This document shows, one piece after another, positions 18,046 to 28,299 of a stretch of 64,000 bases of DNA; position 1 is the first letter of the stretch; the number at the start of each line of letters is the position of its first letter. The translations under genes and the position numbers were made by a program. Source of the DNA: Paraburkholderia largidicola (GTDB lineage: Bacteria > Pseudomonadota > Gammaproteobacteria > Burkholderiales > Burkholderiaceae); NCBI RefSeq assembly GCF_013426895.1, contig NZ_AP023176.1:496001-560000 (forward strand). The letters are read 5' to 3'. The notes beneath the pieces are model-generated. The model saw only the letters and a program-made list of their open reading frames with translations, was not told the DNA's origin and ran no database searches.

Positions 18046-18116
18046 CGAGCGTGTCGCGCATTGCACCTGGCCGCCCCGAACGAAGGGACGCTTCAGCCTG
18101 AAGCACGGAGATTGAT

Positions 18117-18956
18117 ATGACCAACGCCAGTTCGCATCAGCAGTTCCGCATTGAACGTCGCAGCCAGGCTTACTGGCGTGTGATCATCGACAACCCGCCT
18201 TTCAATATCTTCGGGCCGGAGTCGATCCCGCAGTTGAATGCCGTCGTGACGGCGCTCGAAACCGATCCCGACGTCAAGGTGGTCGTTTTCGAAAGTGCGG
18301 TGCCGGAATTTTTCCTCACGCATTACGACTTCGTTCCGCCGTTGCAGGAGACCACCAGCATGCCGCCGGGGCCGACGGGCATGCCGCCGTTGCCGGACAT
18401 GCTGTCGCGGCTGGGACGCGCGCCCGTCGTGTCGATCGCGTCGATCAGAGGCCGCGCGACGGGTGTCGGCAGTGAACTGGCGCTGGCCAGCGACATGCGC
18501 TTTGCAAGCCGCGAAAAGGCGCTGCTTTCGCAATGGGAAGTCGGTGCCGCGCTGGTGCCGGGCGGCGGGCCGATGACTCGCCTGTCGCGTATGATCGGGC
18601 GCGGGCGCGCGCTGGAAGTGCTGTTGAGCGGCAATGATATCGACGGCGAACTGGCGGAGCGCTACGGCTACGTGAACCGCGCATTCGCGGACAGCGAACT
18701 CGACACGTTCGTGGACGGCCTCGCATCGAGAATCGCGTCGTTCGACAGAGAGGCGCTCGTTGCGATCAAGCATCAGGTGAATGCCGTGACCTTGCCGCCC
18801 GACAAGGACGTCGCGCCCGAATGGGACGCTTTCATCGCATCGGTTGGCCGTCCGCAGGCGCAGGAACGGATCGCGCAGCTGATGCAGCTCGGGCTGCAGA
18901 AGAACCACGATGTGGAAGCGCGGCTCGGCTATTACACGGGCACGCTGGGGCGGTAG
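18117..18956 (+). CDS. Enoyl-CoA hydratase/isomerase family protein
   Basis: This 279-residue crotonase-fold protein has the ATG behind CGGAG. The oxyanion-hole region is IRGRATGVGSELALASDMRF, and the sequence continues with WEVGAALVPGGGPMTRLSRM. The usual Glu pair of classical hydratases is not obvious: the second position falls in EVGAALVPGGG. The chemistry may therefore be isomerase-like or different. The N-terminal loop carries a Met/Pro-rich insertion (TSMPPGPTGMPPLPDM). It probably belongs with the DJ-1 gene upstream. The substrate is unknown. Confidence 0.8.
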   Translation: MTNASSHQQFRIERRSQAYWRVIIDNPPFNIFGPESIPQLNAVVTALETDPDVKVVVFESAVPEFFLTHYDFVPPLQETTSMPPGPTGMPPLPDMLSRLGRAPVVSIASIRGRATGVGSELALASDMRFASREKALLSQWEVGAALVPGGGPMTRLSRMIGRGRALEVLLSGNDIDGELAERYGYVNRAFADSELDTFVDGLASRIASFDREALVAIKHQVNAVTLPPDKDVAPEWDAFIASVGRPQAQERIAQLMQLGLQKNHDVEARLGYYTGTLGR

Positions 18957-19112
18957 CCGCGCAAGAAAGCCCGTTCCTCCGGCGACGGTTGCGCGCGCCC
19001 GTTGTGGCCGCAACCGTTGCTTCCGGCAACGCGGCCCTTCGGGGCGCGATCGCATTCTTGCATGTTAGGCTATTCCCGATTCGTTACGTGAGGCGAAACC
19101 GGGAGCTTCGGC

Positions 19113-22100
19113 ATGGACTTCACAGGGTTTCAGCTGGAGCTGCTCCACGACGACGGCGATCTGTCGTTGTGCCGCGCGTCACGGCCCGACACCCCTGTCT
19201 CGCTGCTCGCGCTGATCGCAACGCGCCCGGCATCGCAGTGCGTCAAGCGTCTCGAACACGAATACGAGCTGGCCTCGCTGCTCGATACGCGCTGGGCCGC
19301 GCAGCCGGTCGCGCTCGATCTCGGCAAAGTGCCGCCGATGCTGCTTCTCGATGACGACGGTGGCGATCCGCTCGTGCGCCTGCTCGTCCAGCCGCTCGAT
19401 CTCGCGCGATGCCTGCGCATCGCCGTCAATCTGGCGCATGCCATCGGCCAGGTGCATGGCCGCGGCCTCATACACAAGGACATCAAGCCTGCGAACGTGC
19501 TGGTCGACGGCGACGACGGCGTTCGGCTCACTGGCTTCGGTATAGCGTCGCAACTGCTGCTCGAGCATCAGCCGCCGGCGCCGCCCGAGATCATCGCCGG
19601 CACGTTCGCGTACATGGCGCCGGAGCAGACGGGCCGCATGAACCGCTCGATCGACGCACGCAGCGACCTGTACTCGCTCGGCGTCACGCTCTACGAAATG
19701 CTCACGGGCGCATTGCCTTTCGCGGCTGCCGATGCGATGGAATGGATTCATTGCCATATCGCGCGCAGGCCCGTGCCGCCGGAAGAGCGCGTCGGCGACC
19801 TGCCGGTGCCCGTCGCGCAGATCGTGCTCAAGCTGCTCGCGAAGACAGCGGAAAACCGCTATCAAACGGCGGCTGGCGTCGAGGCAGATCTGCGCGCGTG
19901 CCTCGCTGCCTATGAGACGGACACCGCGATTACGCCGTTCGCGCTCGGCACGCGCGACGCGTCCGACAGGCTGCTGATCCCTGAAAAGCTGTACGGGCGC
20001 GAAGCGCAGATCGACGAGATCGTGGCGGCGTTCAACGGTATCGTGGCGGGCGGCCCGAGCGGGCTGGTGCTGATCTCGGGCTATTCCGGCATCGGCAAGT
20101 CGTCGGTCGTCAATGAGTTGCACAAGGTGCTGGTGCCGCCGCGCGGCCTGTTCGCGTCGGGCAAGTTCGATCAGTACAAACGGGATATTCCGTATGTGCC
20201 GCTCGCGCAGGCCTTCCAGTCGCTGGTGCGCGATCTGCTGAGCAAGAGCGATGCGGAGATCGAACCATGGCGGCGCGCGCTGCTGCATGCGCTCGCGCCG
20301 AACGGCCAGGTGATCGTCAATCTGATTCCTGAGCTTGCGCTCATCATCGGCGAGCAGCCGCCCGTTCCGGCGCTGCCGCCGCAAGAGACACAGAACCGTT
20401 TTCAGATCGTGTTTCGCAGCTTCCTCGGTGTGTTCGCGCGGCACGAGCACCCGCTTGCGCTCTTTATCGACGATCTGCAATGGCTCGATACTGCGACGCT
20501 CGATCTGCTCGAGCATCTCGTCACGCACCCGGATGTAAAGCACGTGCTGCTGGTTGGCGCCTATCGCGACAACGAAGTCGACGAGGCGCATCCGCTTGCG
20601 CGCACGCTTGGCGCGATCGCCCGCGCTGGCGGCAACGTGCATCGGATCGAGCTGGCGCCGCTTGCGCCCGACAGCGTCGCGCAACTCGTCGCCGATGCGT
20701 TGCATTGCCCGATTGCGATGGCGGCCCCGCTCGCGCAACTGGTGCACGAGAAGACGGGCGGCAATCCGTTCTTTGCGATCCAGTTCCTGATCACACTCAC
20801 GGACGAATCGCTGCTTGCCTTCGATCACGACGCTTCGCGATGGACCTGGGATCTGCCGCGCATCCGCGCGAAAGGCTTCACCGAGAACGTCGCCGACCTG
20901 ATGGCGGCCAAGCTGACGCGTCTGCCCGATGCGACGCGCGAAGCATTGGGGCAGCTTGCCAGCCTCGGCAATGCCGCTGACTTCGCGACGCTGACGCTCG
21001 TGCATGGTGAACCCGAAGCGTCGATTCACGCCAAGCTGTGGCTGGCCGTGCGCGCCGGGTTCGTCTTTCGTCTTGAAGGGACTTATGTGTTCGCACACGA
21101 CCGCGTGCAGGAGGCGGCGTACGCGCTCATTCCTGTAGAGAAGCGTGCGGCGACGCATCTGAGGATCGGCCGGGCGCTCGCGTCGCGAACAGCGCCCGAA
21201 GCACTCGAAGAGTCGATCTTCGATATCGTCAATCAGCTCAATCGCGGCGCTGCGTTGATCGAAACGGGCGAAGAGCGCGAGCGCACCGTTGCGCTGAATC
21301 TGATTGCGGGCCGGCGTGCGATGCGATCGACCGCGTATGCCGCGGCGCGACGTTATCTGGCGCAAGGCGTCGCGCTGCTCTCGCAGGATGCGTGGGCGCA
21401 GCGCTACGAAAGCACGTTCGATTTATACCTTGCGTACTCCGAATGCGAATACCTCGCCGGCGATTTCACCGATGCCGATGCGCTGTTCGACATGCTGCTG
21501 GAGCGCGCGCGCTCGAATCTGGACCGCGCGAAGGTGTTCGCGTTGCGCATGTCGCTCTACCAGGTGGCCGGGCGATTCGACGAGAGTTTCGATGCTGCGC
21601 GGCTTGCGCTGCGGGATTTCGGCGTGCAGCTTCCGGACGCCGAGCACGATATCGCGCCCGCCGTCGCCGCCGTGTTGCAGCAGATTCCGTCGTATCTCGC
21701 GGGACGAGCCATCAGCGAACTCGTCGATGCGCCCGTCGCGCAAGACCCCGCCATACGCGCGGTGGTCGATCTTCTCGTCGAAGCGATGCCGTGCGCCTTT
21801 ATCGCGCGGCCTGCGTACTATCCGCTCATCACGCTCAAGGCCGTCATCCTGTCGCTGAAGCACGGCAATACCGACAACTCGAGTTTTGCCTATGGCAATT
21901 ACTCGCTGATGCTGGTGTCGAGCATCGGCGACATTCCCTCCGCCGTGCAGTTTTCCGAGATGTCGCTGCGCCTGAACGAGAAGTTCGACAACCGGCGCTT
22001 CTACGGAAAACTGTTGCACCTGCATGGCAACCACATCAATTTCTGGCGGAGGCATATCGTGACCGATCTGCCGATCCTGGAGCGCGCGAGCGTCGCGTGC

Positions 22101-25067
22101 CTCGAAACAGGCGACCTCTTGTTCGCCGGATACCTTGCCTTCACCACCGTGTGGCAAACCATCGAAAAAGGCGCCGTGCTCGACGAGGTTCAGCCGCTAT
22201 CGGAGAAGCACGCCGCGTTCGCGCGGCAAAGTCACAACGATGCCGTGCTCGAAACGATCCGGCTCGAACAGCAATTCGTCGCCAGCCTGCGGGGCGTCAC
22301 GACGGATCCGCTCAAGCTGGGCGATGCGACGTTCGACGACGCAGCCTGTTTCCGCGCGATCGAGAAAGCGAATTTCGGCTGCGGGATCGTCTTCTATCAC
22401 ATCATGAAGCTGATCCTCGCGTTTCACGACGGCCGGTACGACGACGCGTCGAAGGCAGCGAGCGATGCGGCGCCGATGCTGGGCGCGGCGATGGCACTGC
22501 CTATCGAGCCGACGTTTTACTTCTTCGACGCGCTGACGCTGGCGGCCCGTTACGCCGCTGCCAGCGTGGAAGAGCGACAGGCATGGCGCAACCGGCTCGC
22601 GGAAACACTGGCGAAGTTCGAAACATGGAGCAAGCACTGTCCCGAGAATTTTCGTCACCGTCATGCGTTGCTCGCTGCGGAAATCGCACGCATCGAAGGC
22701 CGCGATTCCGATGCGACGCATTTCTATGAGGAAGCGGTACGCGCGGCGCGGGAACATGGCTTTATCCAGTATCAGGCGCTCGCGCATGAACTGGCCGCGC
22801 AGTTTCACGCGGCGCGCGGCCTCGAAACCATCGCCGACACCTATCTCTTCAATGCGCGTGCCTGCTACGAACGCTGGGGCGCCAAGGGCAAGGTTCATCA
22901 ACTGGCACGAACGTACGCGCAGTTGCGGCATGATCCGGCGAGTCTCGAAGGCACGATCGCGACGTCGAACGAACAACTCGATCTCGCGACCGTGGTCAAC
23001 GTGTCGCGTGCGATCTTCAGCGGCATCGACCTGAACGAACTGATCAATACGCTGATGGTGCTCGCGCTCGAGCACGCGGGTGCGAATCGCGGTTTGCTGA
23101 TCTTCAAGCGCGGCAACGATCTGCGAATCGAAGCGGAAGCGTTGACGGTGCATGACGGCGTAGACGTGCGCCTGCCGAAAATCCGCGCAACGAACAGTGA
23201 GCTTCCCGAATCGGTGCTGCGCTACGTGATCCGCACGGGCGACAGCGTGCTGCTCGACGATGCGTCGGCGCGCGGTCCGTTTTCGTCGGACGAGTACGTG
23301 CGGCGTCACGACTGCCGCTCGATTCTGTGCCTGCCGCTCGTCAAGCAGACGAGGCTGATCGGCGTGCTGTACCTCGAAAACAACCTGACGTCCGACGCAT
23401 TTACCCCCGCGCGGACGGCGGTGCTGCGACTGCTCGCGTCGCAGGCCGCGCTGTCGCTCGAAACGGCGCGCCTCTATGCCGATCTGCAGGATGCGGAAAC
23501 GTTGCTGGCCGACGCGCAGCAACTGAGCCAGACGGGCAGCTTCGACTGGCATGTGTCGAGCGGCGAGTTGATCTGGTCGAAAGAGAGCTTCCGGATCTTC
23601 GGCTTCGATGCGGGCGTCGAGCCGACTGTCGACATGATGTTCGGCCGCGTGCATCCCGACGACATCACGTTCGTGCGTCTCGCGTTCGACCGCTCGACGC
23701 ACGACCGTCAACCGTTCGACGTCGAACACCGGTTGCTGATGCCCGACGGGTCGATCCGGTATCTGCAGGTGGTGGCGCGCGTCGTGGTCGATGGAGAGAA
23801 CCGCTTGCGCGTGCTCGGCGCGCTCAAGGACATCACGGTGCGCAAGCAGGCGCACGCCGCGCTCGAACGCAGCGAACATCGCTATCGCAGCCTGTTCTTC
23901 GATATGCCCGTGGGTCTCTGGCAGATCGAGGCGCAGCCCTTGATGGCGTTACTCACGGAATTGCGCGCGCAAGGCGTCGACGATCTGTCCGCGTATATCG
24001 ACGACCATCCCGGCTGGCTGGACCGTGCGATGGAAATGCTGATCGTCGAAGAGGTCAATCATCACGCGGCGCAGATGTTCGGCGCGAAGGACAGGCGCGC
24101 GTTGCTCGGTCCGCTGCCGTGGGTCTGGCGCGAAAGCCCAGGGACGTTTCGGCGGGCGCTCGAAAGCCGCTATGGCGGCAACGCGATTTTTCAGGAAACG
24201 ACCAAACTGCCCACGCTGGACGGACGGATTATCGACGTTCTCTTTACGATCGCGCGTCCGAGTTCGGCCGAAGACCTGGGCATCGCGCTCATCAGTCTCG
24301 TCGATCTGACCGAGCGCGTGCGCGCGCAGGACATGTTGCAACGCCTCCAGGCCGACTTCGCGCACGCCGCGCGCATTTCGATGCTCGGCGAACTGACGGC
24401 TTCCGTCGCTCACGAACTGAACCAGCCGCTGTCCGCTATCGCGATGAACAGCGCGATCGGCAACCGCTGGCTCGATCGTGCCGTGCCGGACGTCGCCGAG
24501 GCGCGGCAGATCAACGTGCGCATCGGCGCCGATGCGCGGCGCGCGGTGGATATCGTCGATCGGATTCGGGGCATGGCGCTTCGGCGCGGCCCGAAGCGCG
24601 CGGTCGCGCAACTCGATGAACTGATCGACGAAGCCCTCGTTTTTCTGCAGCATGAAGTGCAGTCGCGCGGCGTCATCGTGCTGCGTCAGCGTGCCGCCGT
24701 GCTGCCGATGGTGTTCGCCGACCGTATTCAGTTGCAGCAGGTGATCGTCAATCTGCTCGTCAATGCGATGCAGGCGATGGAGCAGGCAGGCAGCTCCGAG
24801 CGCAAGATCACGATCCGCACGGAGACGCGCGAGGACGCGACCGTCTACTGCGCGACGGAAGACAGCGGACCCGGCATCGCGCCCGAAGACCTCAACCGGC
24901 TGTTCCAGAGCTTTTACACGACCAAGGAGAACGGCATGGGAATGGGCTTGCCCATTTGCCGCACGATCATCGAAGCGCACGGCGGGCGTATCGCCGCCGA
25001 TAACGTCTCGATGCACGGCGGCGCGCGCTTCCATTTCACGCTTCCATCCGGCGATTCCACTGGCTGA
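19113..25067 (+). CDS. Trifunctional Ser/Thr kinase-like / AAA ATPase / sensor histidine kinase
   Basis: This 1984-residue signalling protein has these domains in order: a protein-kinase-like domain (1-270) with catalytic loop HKDIKPAN at 121-128; an AAA/MalT-like ATPase with Walker A GYSGIGKS at about 323 and a long helical repeat region to about 1290; a GAF domain (about 1295-1455); a PAS/PAC module (about 1470-1590) and a second PAS-like region; then HisKA with phosphoacceptor H1767 (HELNQPLSAIA) and an HATPase domain with N box, DSGPGIAPED and GMGMGLPICRTIIEAHGG. The kinase head lacks a recognisable ATP-anchoring lysine and has GFG for DFG, so it may be a pseudokinase. It is cytoplasmic. 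A FixJ-like regulator lies three genes away (27388). Confidence 0.9.
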   Translation: MDFTGFQLELLHDDGDLSLCRASRPDTPVSLLALIATRPASQCVKRLEHEYELASLLDTRWAAQPVALDLGKVPPMLLLDDDGGDPLVRLLVQPLDLARCLRIAVNLAHAIGQVHGRGLIHKDIKPANVLVDGDDGVRLTGFGIASQLLLEHQPPAPPEIIAGTFAYMAPEQTGRMNRSIDARSDLYSLGVTLYEMLTGALPFAAADAMEWIHCHIARRPVPPEERVGDLPVPVAQIVLKLLAKTAENRYQTAAGVEADLRACLAAYETDTAITPFALGTRDASDRLLIPEKLYGREAQIDEIVAAFNGIVAGGPSGLVLISGYSGIGKSSVVNELHKVLVPPRGLFASGKFDQYKRDIPYVPLAQAFQSLVRDLLSKSDAEIEPWRRALLHALAPNGQVIVNLIPELALIIGEQPPVPALPPQETQNRFQIVFRSFLGVFARHEHPLALFIDDLQWLDTATLDLLEHLVTHPDVKHVLLVGAYRDNEVDEAHPLARTLGAIARAGGNVHRIELAPLAPDSVAQLVADALHCPIAMAAPLAQLVHEKTGGNPFFAIQFLITLTDESLLAFDHDASRWTWDLPRIRAKGFTENVADLMAAKLTRLPDATREALGQLASLGNAADFATLTLVHGEPEASIHAKLWLAVRAGFVFRLEGTYVFAHDRVQEAAYALIPVEKRAATHLRIGRALASRTAPEALEESIFDIVNQLNRGAALIETGEERERTVALNLIAGRRAMRSTAYAAARRYLAQGVALLSQDAWAQRYESTFDLYLAYSECEYLAGDFTDADALFDMLLERARSNLDRAKVFALRMSLYQVAGRFDESFDAARLALRDFGVQLPDAEHDIAPAVAAVLQQIPSYLAGRAISELVDAPVAQDPAIRAVVDLLVEAMPCAFIARPAYYPLITLKAVILSLKHGNTDNSSFAYGNYSLMLVSSIGDIPSAVQFSEMSLRLNEKFDNRRFYGKLLHLHGNHINFWRRHIVTDLPILERASVACLETGDLLFAGYLAFTTVWQTIEKGAVLDEVQPLSEKHAAFARQSHNDAVLETIRLEQQFVASLRGVTTDPLKLGDATFDDAACFRAIEKANFGCGIVFYHIMKLILAFHDGRYDDASKAASDAAPMLGAAMALPIEPTFYFFDALTLAARYAAASVEERQAWRNRLAETLAKFETWSKHCPENFRHRHALLAAEIARIEGRDSDATHFYEEAVRAAREHGFIQYQALAHELAAQFHAARGLETIADTYLFNARACYERWGAKGKVHQLARTYAQLRHDPASLEGTIATSNEQLDLATVVNVSRAIFSGIDLNELINTLMVLALEHAGANRGLLIFKRGNDLRIEAEALTVHDGVDVRLPKIRATNSELPESVLRYVIRTGDSVLLDDASARGPFSSDEYVRRHDCRSILCLPLVKQTRLIGVLYLENNLTSDAFTPARTAVLRLLASQAALSLETARLYADLQDAETLLADAQQLSQTGSFDWHVSSGELIWSKESFRIFGFDAGVEPTVDMMFGRVHPDDITFVRLAFDRSTHDRQPFDVEHRLLMPDGSIRYLQVVARVVVDGENRLRVLGALKDITVRKQAHAALERSEHRYRSLFFDMPVGLWQIEAQPLMALLTELRAQGVDDLSAYIDDHPGWLDRAMEMLIVEEVNHHAAQMFGAKDRRALLGPLPWVWRESPGTFRRALESRYGGNAIFQETTKLPTLDGRIIDVLFTIARPSSAEDLGIALISLVDLTERVRAQDMLQRLQADFAHAARISMLGELTASVAHELNQPLSAIAMNSAIGNRWLDRAVPDVAEARQINVRIGADARRAVDIVDRIRGMALRRGPKRAVAQLDELIDEALVFLQHEVQSRGVIVLRQRAAVLPMVFADRIQLQQVIVNLLVNAMQAMEQAGSSERKITIRTETREDATVYCATEDSGPGIAPEDLNRLFQSFYTTKENGMGMGLPICRTIIEAHGGRIAADNVSMHGGARFHFTLPSGDSTG

Positions 25068-25262
25068 ACACGGATCGTGCCAGGCCGTTACATACGACTG
25101 TATGAGCCCGTCATGCGATGGTGGGTCAAAGTGCAAGCAATAGTAGGCTGGTGCGCCCGTTGCGCCCTCGTTAGGCTATTCCTGTTGGATCAAGGGAAGT
25201 GAGCTAACAACAACATCGACGCGAGCCCCGGCGCTCGCTGGCGATTCATCGGGGTGCACATC

Positions 25263-26141
25263 ATGGACGTGGCGGATCTGAAGGTATTCGACGCTGTCGC
25301 TCGCCTCGGAAGCATGAGCCGCGCAGCGCTGGAGTTGCATACGGTGCAGTCGAATGTCACGGGACGCATCCGGTCCCTCGAAGGCGAAGTGGGTGTCGCG
25401 CTGTTCGAGCGGCATGTGCGCGGCGTGAGGATGACACCCGCCGGGCAGCGGATGCTGCCCTATGCGGCGCGAGCGGCGCGGCTGGTCGCCGACGCGCGGC
25501 TTGCCGCACTCGATGACGGTCCGCCGTGCGGCACGCTCGCCATTGGTGCGTTATGGACCACGGGTGCGCTGCAACTGAGCCGCGCGTTGAGCCACTTCGC
25601 GAGTCTGTATCCGCAAGTCGGCTTGTCGTTGACGACGGGCACGAGCGACGGGTTGACGGACGCTGTCGCCGGGTGCCGTCTGGATGGCGCATTCGTGGCG
25701 GGCCCGCAGGACGATCCCGGTCTCGATGTCGAGACGGTCTTCCGCGAAGAACTCGTGCTCGTGACACCGGCTGCGATGCGCTCGCTGAATGAAGTGGGAA
25801 GCGTTGGAAATCTGAAGACCATCGTGTTCAGTCAGGGCTGCTCATATCGCGAGCGACTCGATTTGCTGCTTGCCGAAATGGGGATACTGTCCGTCGCAGC
25901 GCTCGCATTCGGCTCGATCGACGCGATCCTGTCGTGCGTCGCGGCGGGCATCGGCATTACGTTGTTGCCGCGCGGGATCGTGTCGAATGCGCAGCAGAGG
26001 AATCACGTCGCGGTCCACCCGCTCGAATCCGAAACGGCATGCATGGAGACGCTGTTCGTTCGGCGGCGCGACGCTTATCTGTCGAATGCGATGCGTGCGT
26101 TTCTCGATGTTGCGCGGTCCGAGGCCGGGCCGCTGCTTTGA
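25263..26141 (+). CDS. LysR family transcriptional regulator
   Basis: This 292-residue protein starts at the ATG at 25263 (a GTG lies 9 bases upstream). The N-terminal winged helix-turn-helix reads ADLKVFDAVARLGSMSRAAL, then LHTVQSNVTGRIRSLEGEVG, with the wing ending in MTPAGQRML; the effector domain fills the rest. The sequence is close to the subgroup that regulates small efflux or oxidative genes. It follows the hybrid kinase by 195 bases and precedes the exported hydrolase by 51 bases on the same strand, so it may control that hydrolase. No divergent target gene is present. Confidence 0.85.
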   Translation: MDVADLKVFDAVARLGSMSRAALELHTVQSNVTGRIRSLEGEVGVALFERHVRGVRMTPAGQRMLPYAARAARLVADARLAALDDGPPCGTLAIGALWTTGALQLSRALSHFASLYPQVGLSLTTGTSDGLTDAVAGCRLDGAFVAGPQDDPGLDVETVFREELVLVTPAAMRSLNEVGSVGNLKTIVFSQGCSYRERLDLLLAEMGILSVAALAFGSIDAILSCVAAGIGITLLPRGIVSNAQQRNHVAVHPLESETACMETLFVRRRDAYLSNAMRAFLDVARSEAGPLL

Positions 26142-26192
26142 TCTCGTGCTGGCCCCTTGAATGATCTTGCTGCATTCAACCTGGAGATGCTG

Positions 26193-27146
26193 ATGATGGA
26201 AAGGTTTGGAATCCGCTCGTTATTCGGCTTGTTGCTGACTGCTGCGATCAGCAGTGCGCCGGCGTCGGGTCAGACATGGCACGAGAGCCGCGTGTCGTAC
26301 CGGGTCGCAAACGTGGATGGGTTGTCCATCTTTTATCGCGAAGCCGGTCCACGCGATGCGCCCACGGTTCTTCTGCTGCACGGCTTTCCTTCCTCGTCTC
26401 GCATGTTCGAGCCGTTGTTGAAGCGGCTAGGCGACCAGTATCATCTGGTCGCGCCGGACTTCCCCGGCTTCGGGCATAGCGATGCACCTGCGCCCACGAG
26501 CTTCGCCTACACGTTCGACCATATCGCGGCCGTGATGAACCGGTTCGTCGAGACGCTCGGACTCAAGTCGTATGTGATCTATATGCAGGACTATGGCGGG
26601 CCAGTCGGATTTCGCGTGGCGATCGCGCACCCCGAGCGCGTGAATGCGCTGATCATCCAGAACGCCGTCGCGCACGAGGATGGGCTCGGGCCGCTATGGA
26701 ACACCCGCCGCGCGTTCTGGGCCGACCGTCAGGCAAACCAGGCAGCCGTCGAGCAAAACCTGATGTCGTTGCAGGCGGCGAAGCAGCGCCACATTGGCTC
26801 GAGTCCTGACGTGCAGTCATACGATCCCGATCTATGGACGGACGAATACGCGTTCCTGAGCCGACCCGGCCAGCGTGAAATTCAAAGCGATCTCTTCTAC
26901 GACTATCGAACTAACGTCGCATCCTATCCGCGCTGGCAAGCATGGCTGCAAAAGACACAGCCGAGAACGCTCGTCGTGTGGGGCCGTTACGATCCGTCGT
27001 TCCTGCCGGCGGAAGCAGAGGCGTATCGGCGCGATCTTCCAAAGGCGGAGATTCACGTTCTCGATGCGGGACATTTCGCCCTCGACGAAAAGCCCGATGA
27101 AATCGCCGAGCTAATGCGCGGTTTTCTTGCAGCTAAAAACCAATAA
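26193..27146 (+). CDS. Exported alpha/beta hydrolase, haloalkane dehalogenase/epoxide hydrolase-like
   Basis: The protein has 317 residues from the ATG at 26193, behind CTGGAG. A signal peptide is visible (MMERFGIRSLFGLLLTAAIS, cleavage near ASGQT). The mature enzyme has HGFPSSSRMF (oxyanion), the nucleophile in MQDYGGPVG, where aspartate replaces the serine of esterases, and the histidine in DAGHFALDE. An Asp nucleophile is the mark of haloalkane dehalogenases and epoxide hydrolases. The cap region (WNTRRAFWADRQ...) fits that group. Export to the periplasm is unusual for these enzymes but recurs in Burkholderiaceae. The substrate is unknown. Confidence 0.83.
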   Translation: MMERFGIRSLFGLLLTAAISSAPASGQTWHESRVSYRVANVDGLSIFYREAGPRDAPTVLLLHGFPSSSRMFEPLLKRLGDQYHLVAPDFPGFGHSDAPAPTSFAYTFDHIAAVMNRFVETLGLKSYVIYMQDYGGPVGFRVAIAHPERVNALIIQNAVAHEDGLGPLWNTRRAFWADRQANQAAVEQNLMSLQAAKQRHIGSSPDVQSYDPDLWTDEYAFLSRPGQREIQSDLFYDYRTNVASYPRWQAWLQKTQPRTLVVWGRYDPSFLPAEAEAYRRDLPKAEIHVLDAGHFALDEKPDEIAELMRGFLAAKNQ

Positions 27147-27387
27147 ACAGAATATCGGTTTATCGCTGCGCGCCGTAGCTACTGCAATCGCTGCGCGCAG
27201 CGCGATAGCATCATATCGTCGCTAGTTTGACATCCCCCCTCACTTTATTCCTTCACACAGCAAACCACGTGCGACTTTGCTTTGCGCTTGTCGTCGTTTG
27301 GGACAACAATGTGGTGTGTTGCCGTATCTGCATCAGACAATCCGCGATCTGCGAAAAGGTTTCCTCACTCGTTAATAAGGAGGCGAA

Positions 27388-28062
27388 ATGGTTCCAGGAC
27401 CGAGTTCGACTTCAATCAAAAGAAATGGCGAAGGCAAGCCGTCAGTCGTGTATGTCATCGACGACGATGAATCGATCCGGTATGTGTTGAATGGCCTGGT
27501 GCGGTCGGTGGGTTTGCATGTGGAGACGTTCGAGTCACCGAAAGACTTTCTCGCGTTTCCCAAGTACGACGCACCCAGTTGCCTGATCCTCGATGTCAGG
27601 TTACGAGGCGAGAGCGGTCTGGCTTTCCAGCAGGAAGCGCACCGCTGCGGTGTGCGCATGCCGATCCTGTTCATCACGGCCCATGGTGACATCGAGATGA
27701 CGGTCAAGGCGATGAAGGCGGGTGCGCTGGATTTTTTCGCCAAACCATTCCGCGATCAGGACATGCTCGACGCGATCGCTCACGCACTCAAGCGCGACGC
27801 CGAGCGCCGCGAGTCGGAGCACGCATTGGCAACGCTGCAAGAGTCGTATGAATCGCTGACGCAACGCGAGCGCGAAGTGATGAAGTTCGTGGTGGCCGGC
27901 ATGTTGAACAAGCAGATTGCCTATGAGCTGCATCTGAGCGAAATCACCGTGAAGATTCATCGTGGGCAGGTGATGAAGAAAATGGCGTCGCGCTCGCTTC
28001 CCGACCTCGTTCGAAAAGCAGAGGCGCTTGCCATCGATCAACGGCAGACGAGTGCGAACTGA
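27388..28062 (+). CDS. FixJ/NarL-type response regulator
   Basis: This 224-residue regulator has a strong ribosome-binding site (AAGGAGGCGAA) before the ATG. The receiver domain has DDDES at about 25-29, phosphoacceptor D69 (LILDVRL), the T of FITAHGD and the K of FAKPFRD. A linker helix leads to a LuxR-type HTH (LTQREREVMKFVVAGMLNKQ, then IAYELHLSEITVKIHRGQVM). The FixJ-like layout suggests phosphorylation-dependent dimerisation and sigma-70 promoter activation. No sensor kinase is adjacent; the hybrid histidine kinase at 19113-25067 is the nearest candidate partner, and such hybrid kinases are often paired with regulators of this type. That pairing is inference. Confidence 0.88.
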   Translation: MVPGPSSTSIKRNGEGKPSVVYVIDDDESIRYVLNGLVRSVGLHVETFESPKDFLAFPKYDAPSCLILDVRLRGESGLAFQQEAHRCGVRMPILFITAHGDIEMTVKAMKAGALDFFAKPFRDQDMLDAIAHALKRDAERRESEHALATLQESYESLTQREREVMKFVVAGMLNKQIAYELHLSEITVKIHRGQVMKKMASRSLPDLVRKAEALAIDQRQTSAN

Positions 28063-28299
28063 TTCGCGGCGTGTTGCGCTTTGCGCCGCTCGCCCTCGTT
28101 GTGCCAACACCTATTTCCATCTGTTCAAAAGACAGTTTCATCTCTTTCGTCAAATTCACGCCTACAAATGCCGTAAACGGGTCAATAATTCTGCACTCCG
28201 TTGAAATAAAGCGTGCGGCATTTGAAGGTGTTGGAAAAGAATGAGACTGTCTCTATTCGATGCGTCACATGCAGGAACAGTTGTCGGGCTCGCTCTCGG

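Noticed and set aside
18090..18104. 15-base palindrome GCTTCAG-C-CTGAAGC between the DJ-1 and enoyl-CoA hydratase genes
   Set aside because: Too close to the ribosome-binding site to judge, no second copy, and no adjacent regulator; kept only as a remark in the hydratase entry's context.
22197..23879. Open frame on the minus strand within the hybrid sensor kinase gene
   Set aside because: Antisense shadow with unbalanced composition; the sense frame carries GAF and PAS domains.
19064..25182. GTTAGGCTATTCC repeated at 19064-19076 and 25170-25182, each shortly upstream of a gene
   Set aside because: A repeated 13-mer is expected many times by chance in 64 kb, and the two genes have no functional link I can see.
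27227..27255. TTGACA at 27227 as a -35 element for the FixJ-like regulator
   Set aside because: No acceptable -10 sequence lies at 16-18 bases spacing (CCTTCA is found there).
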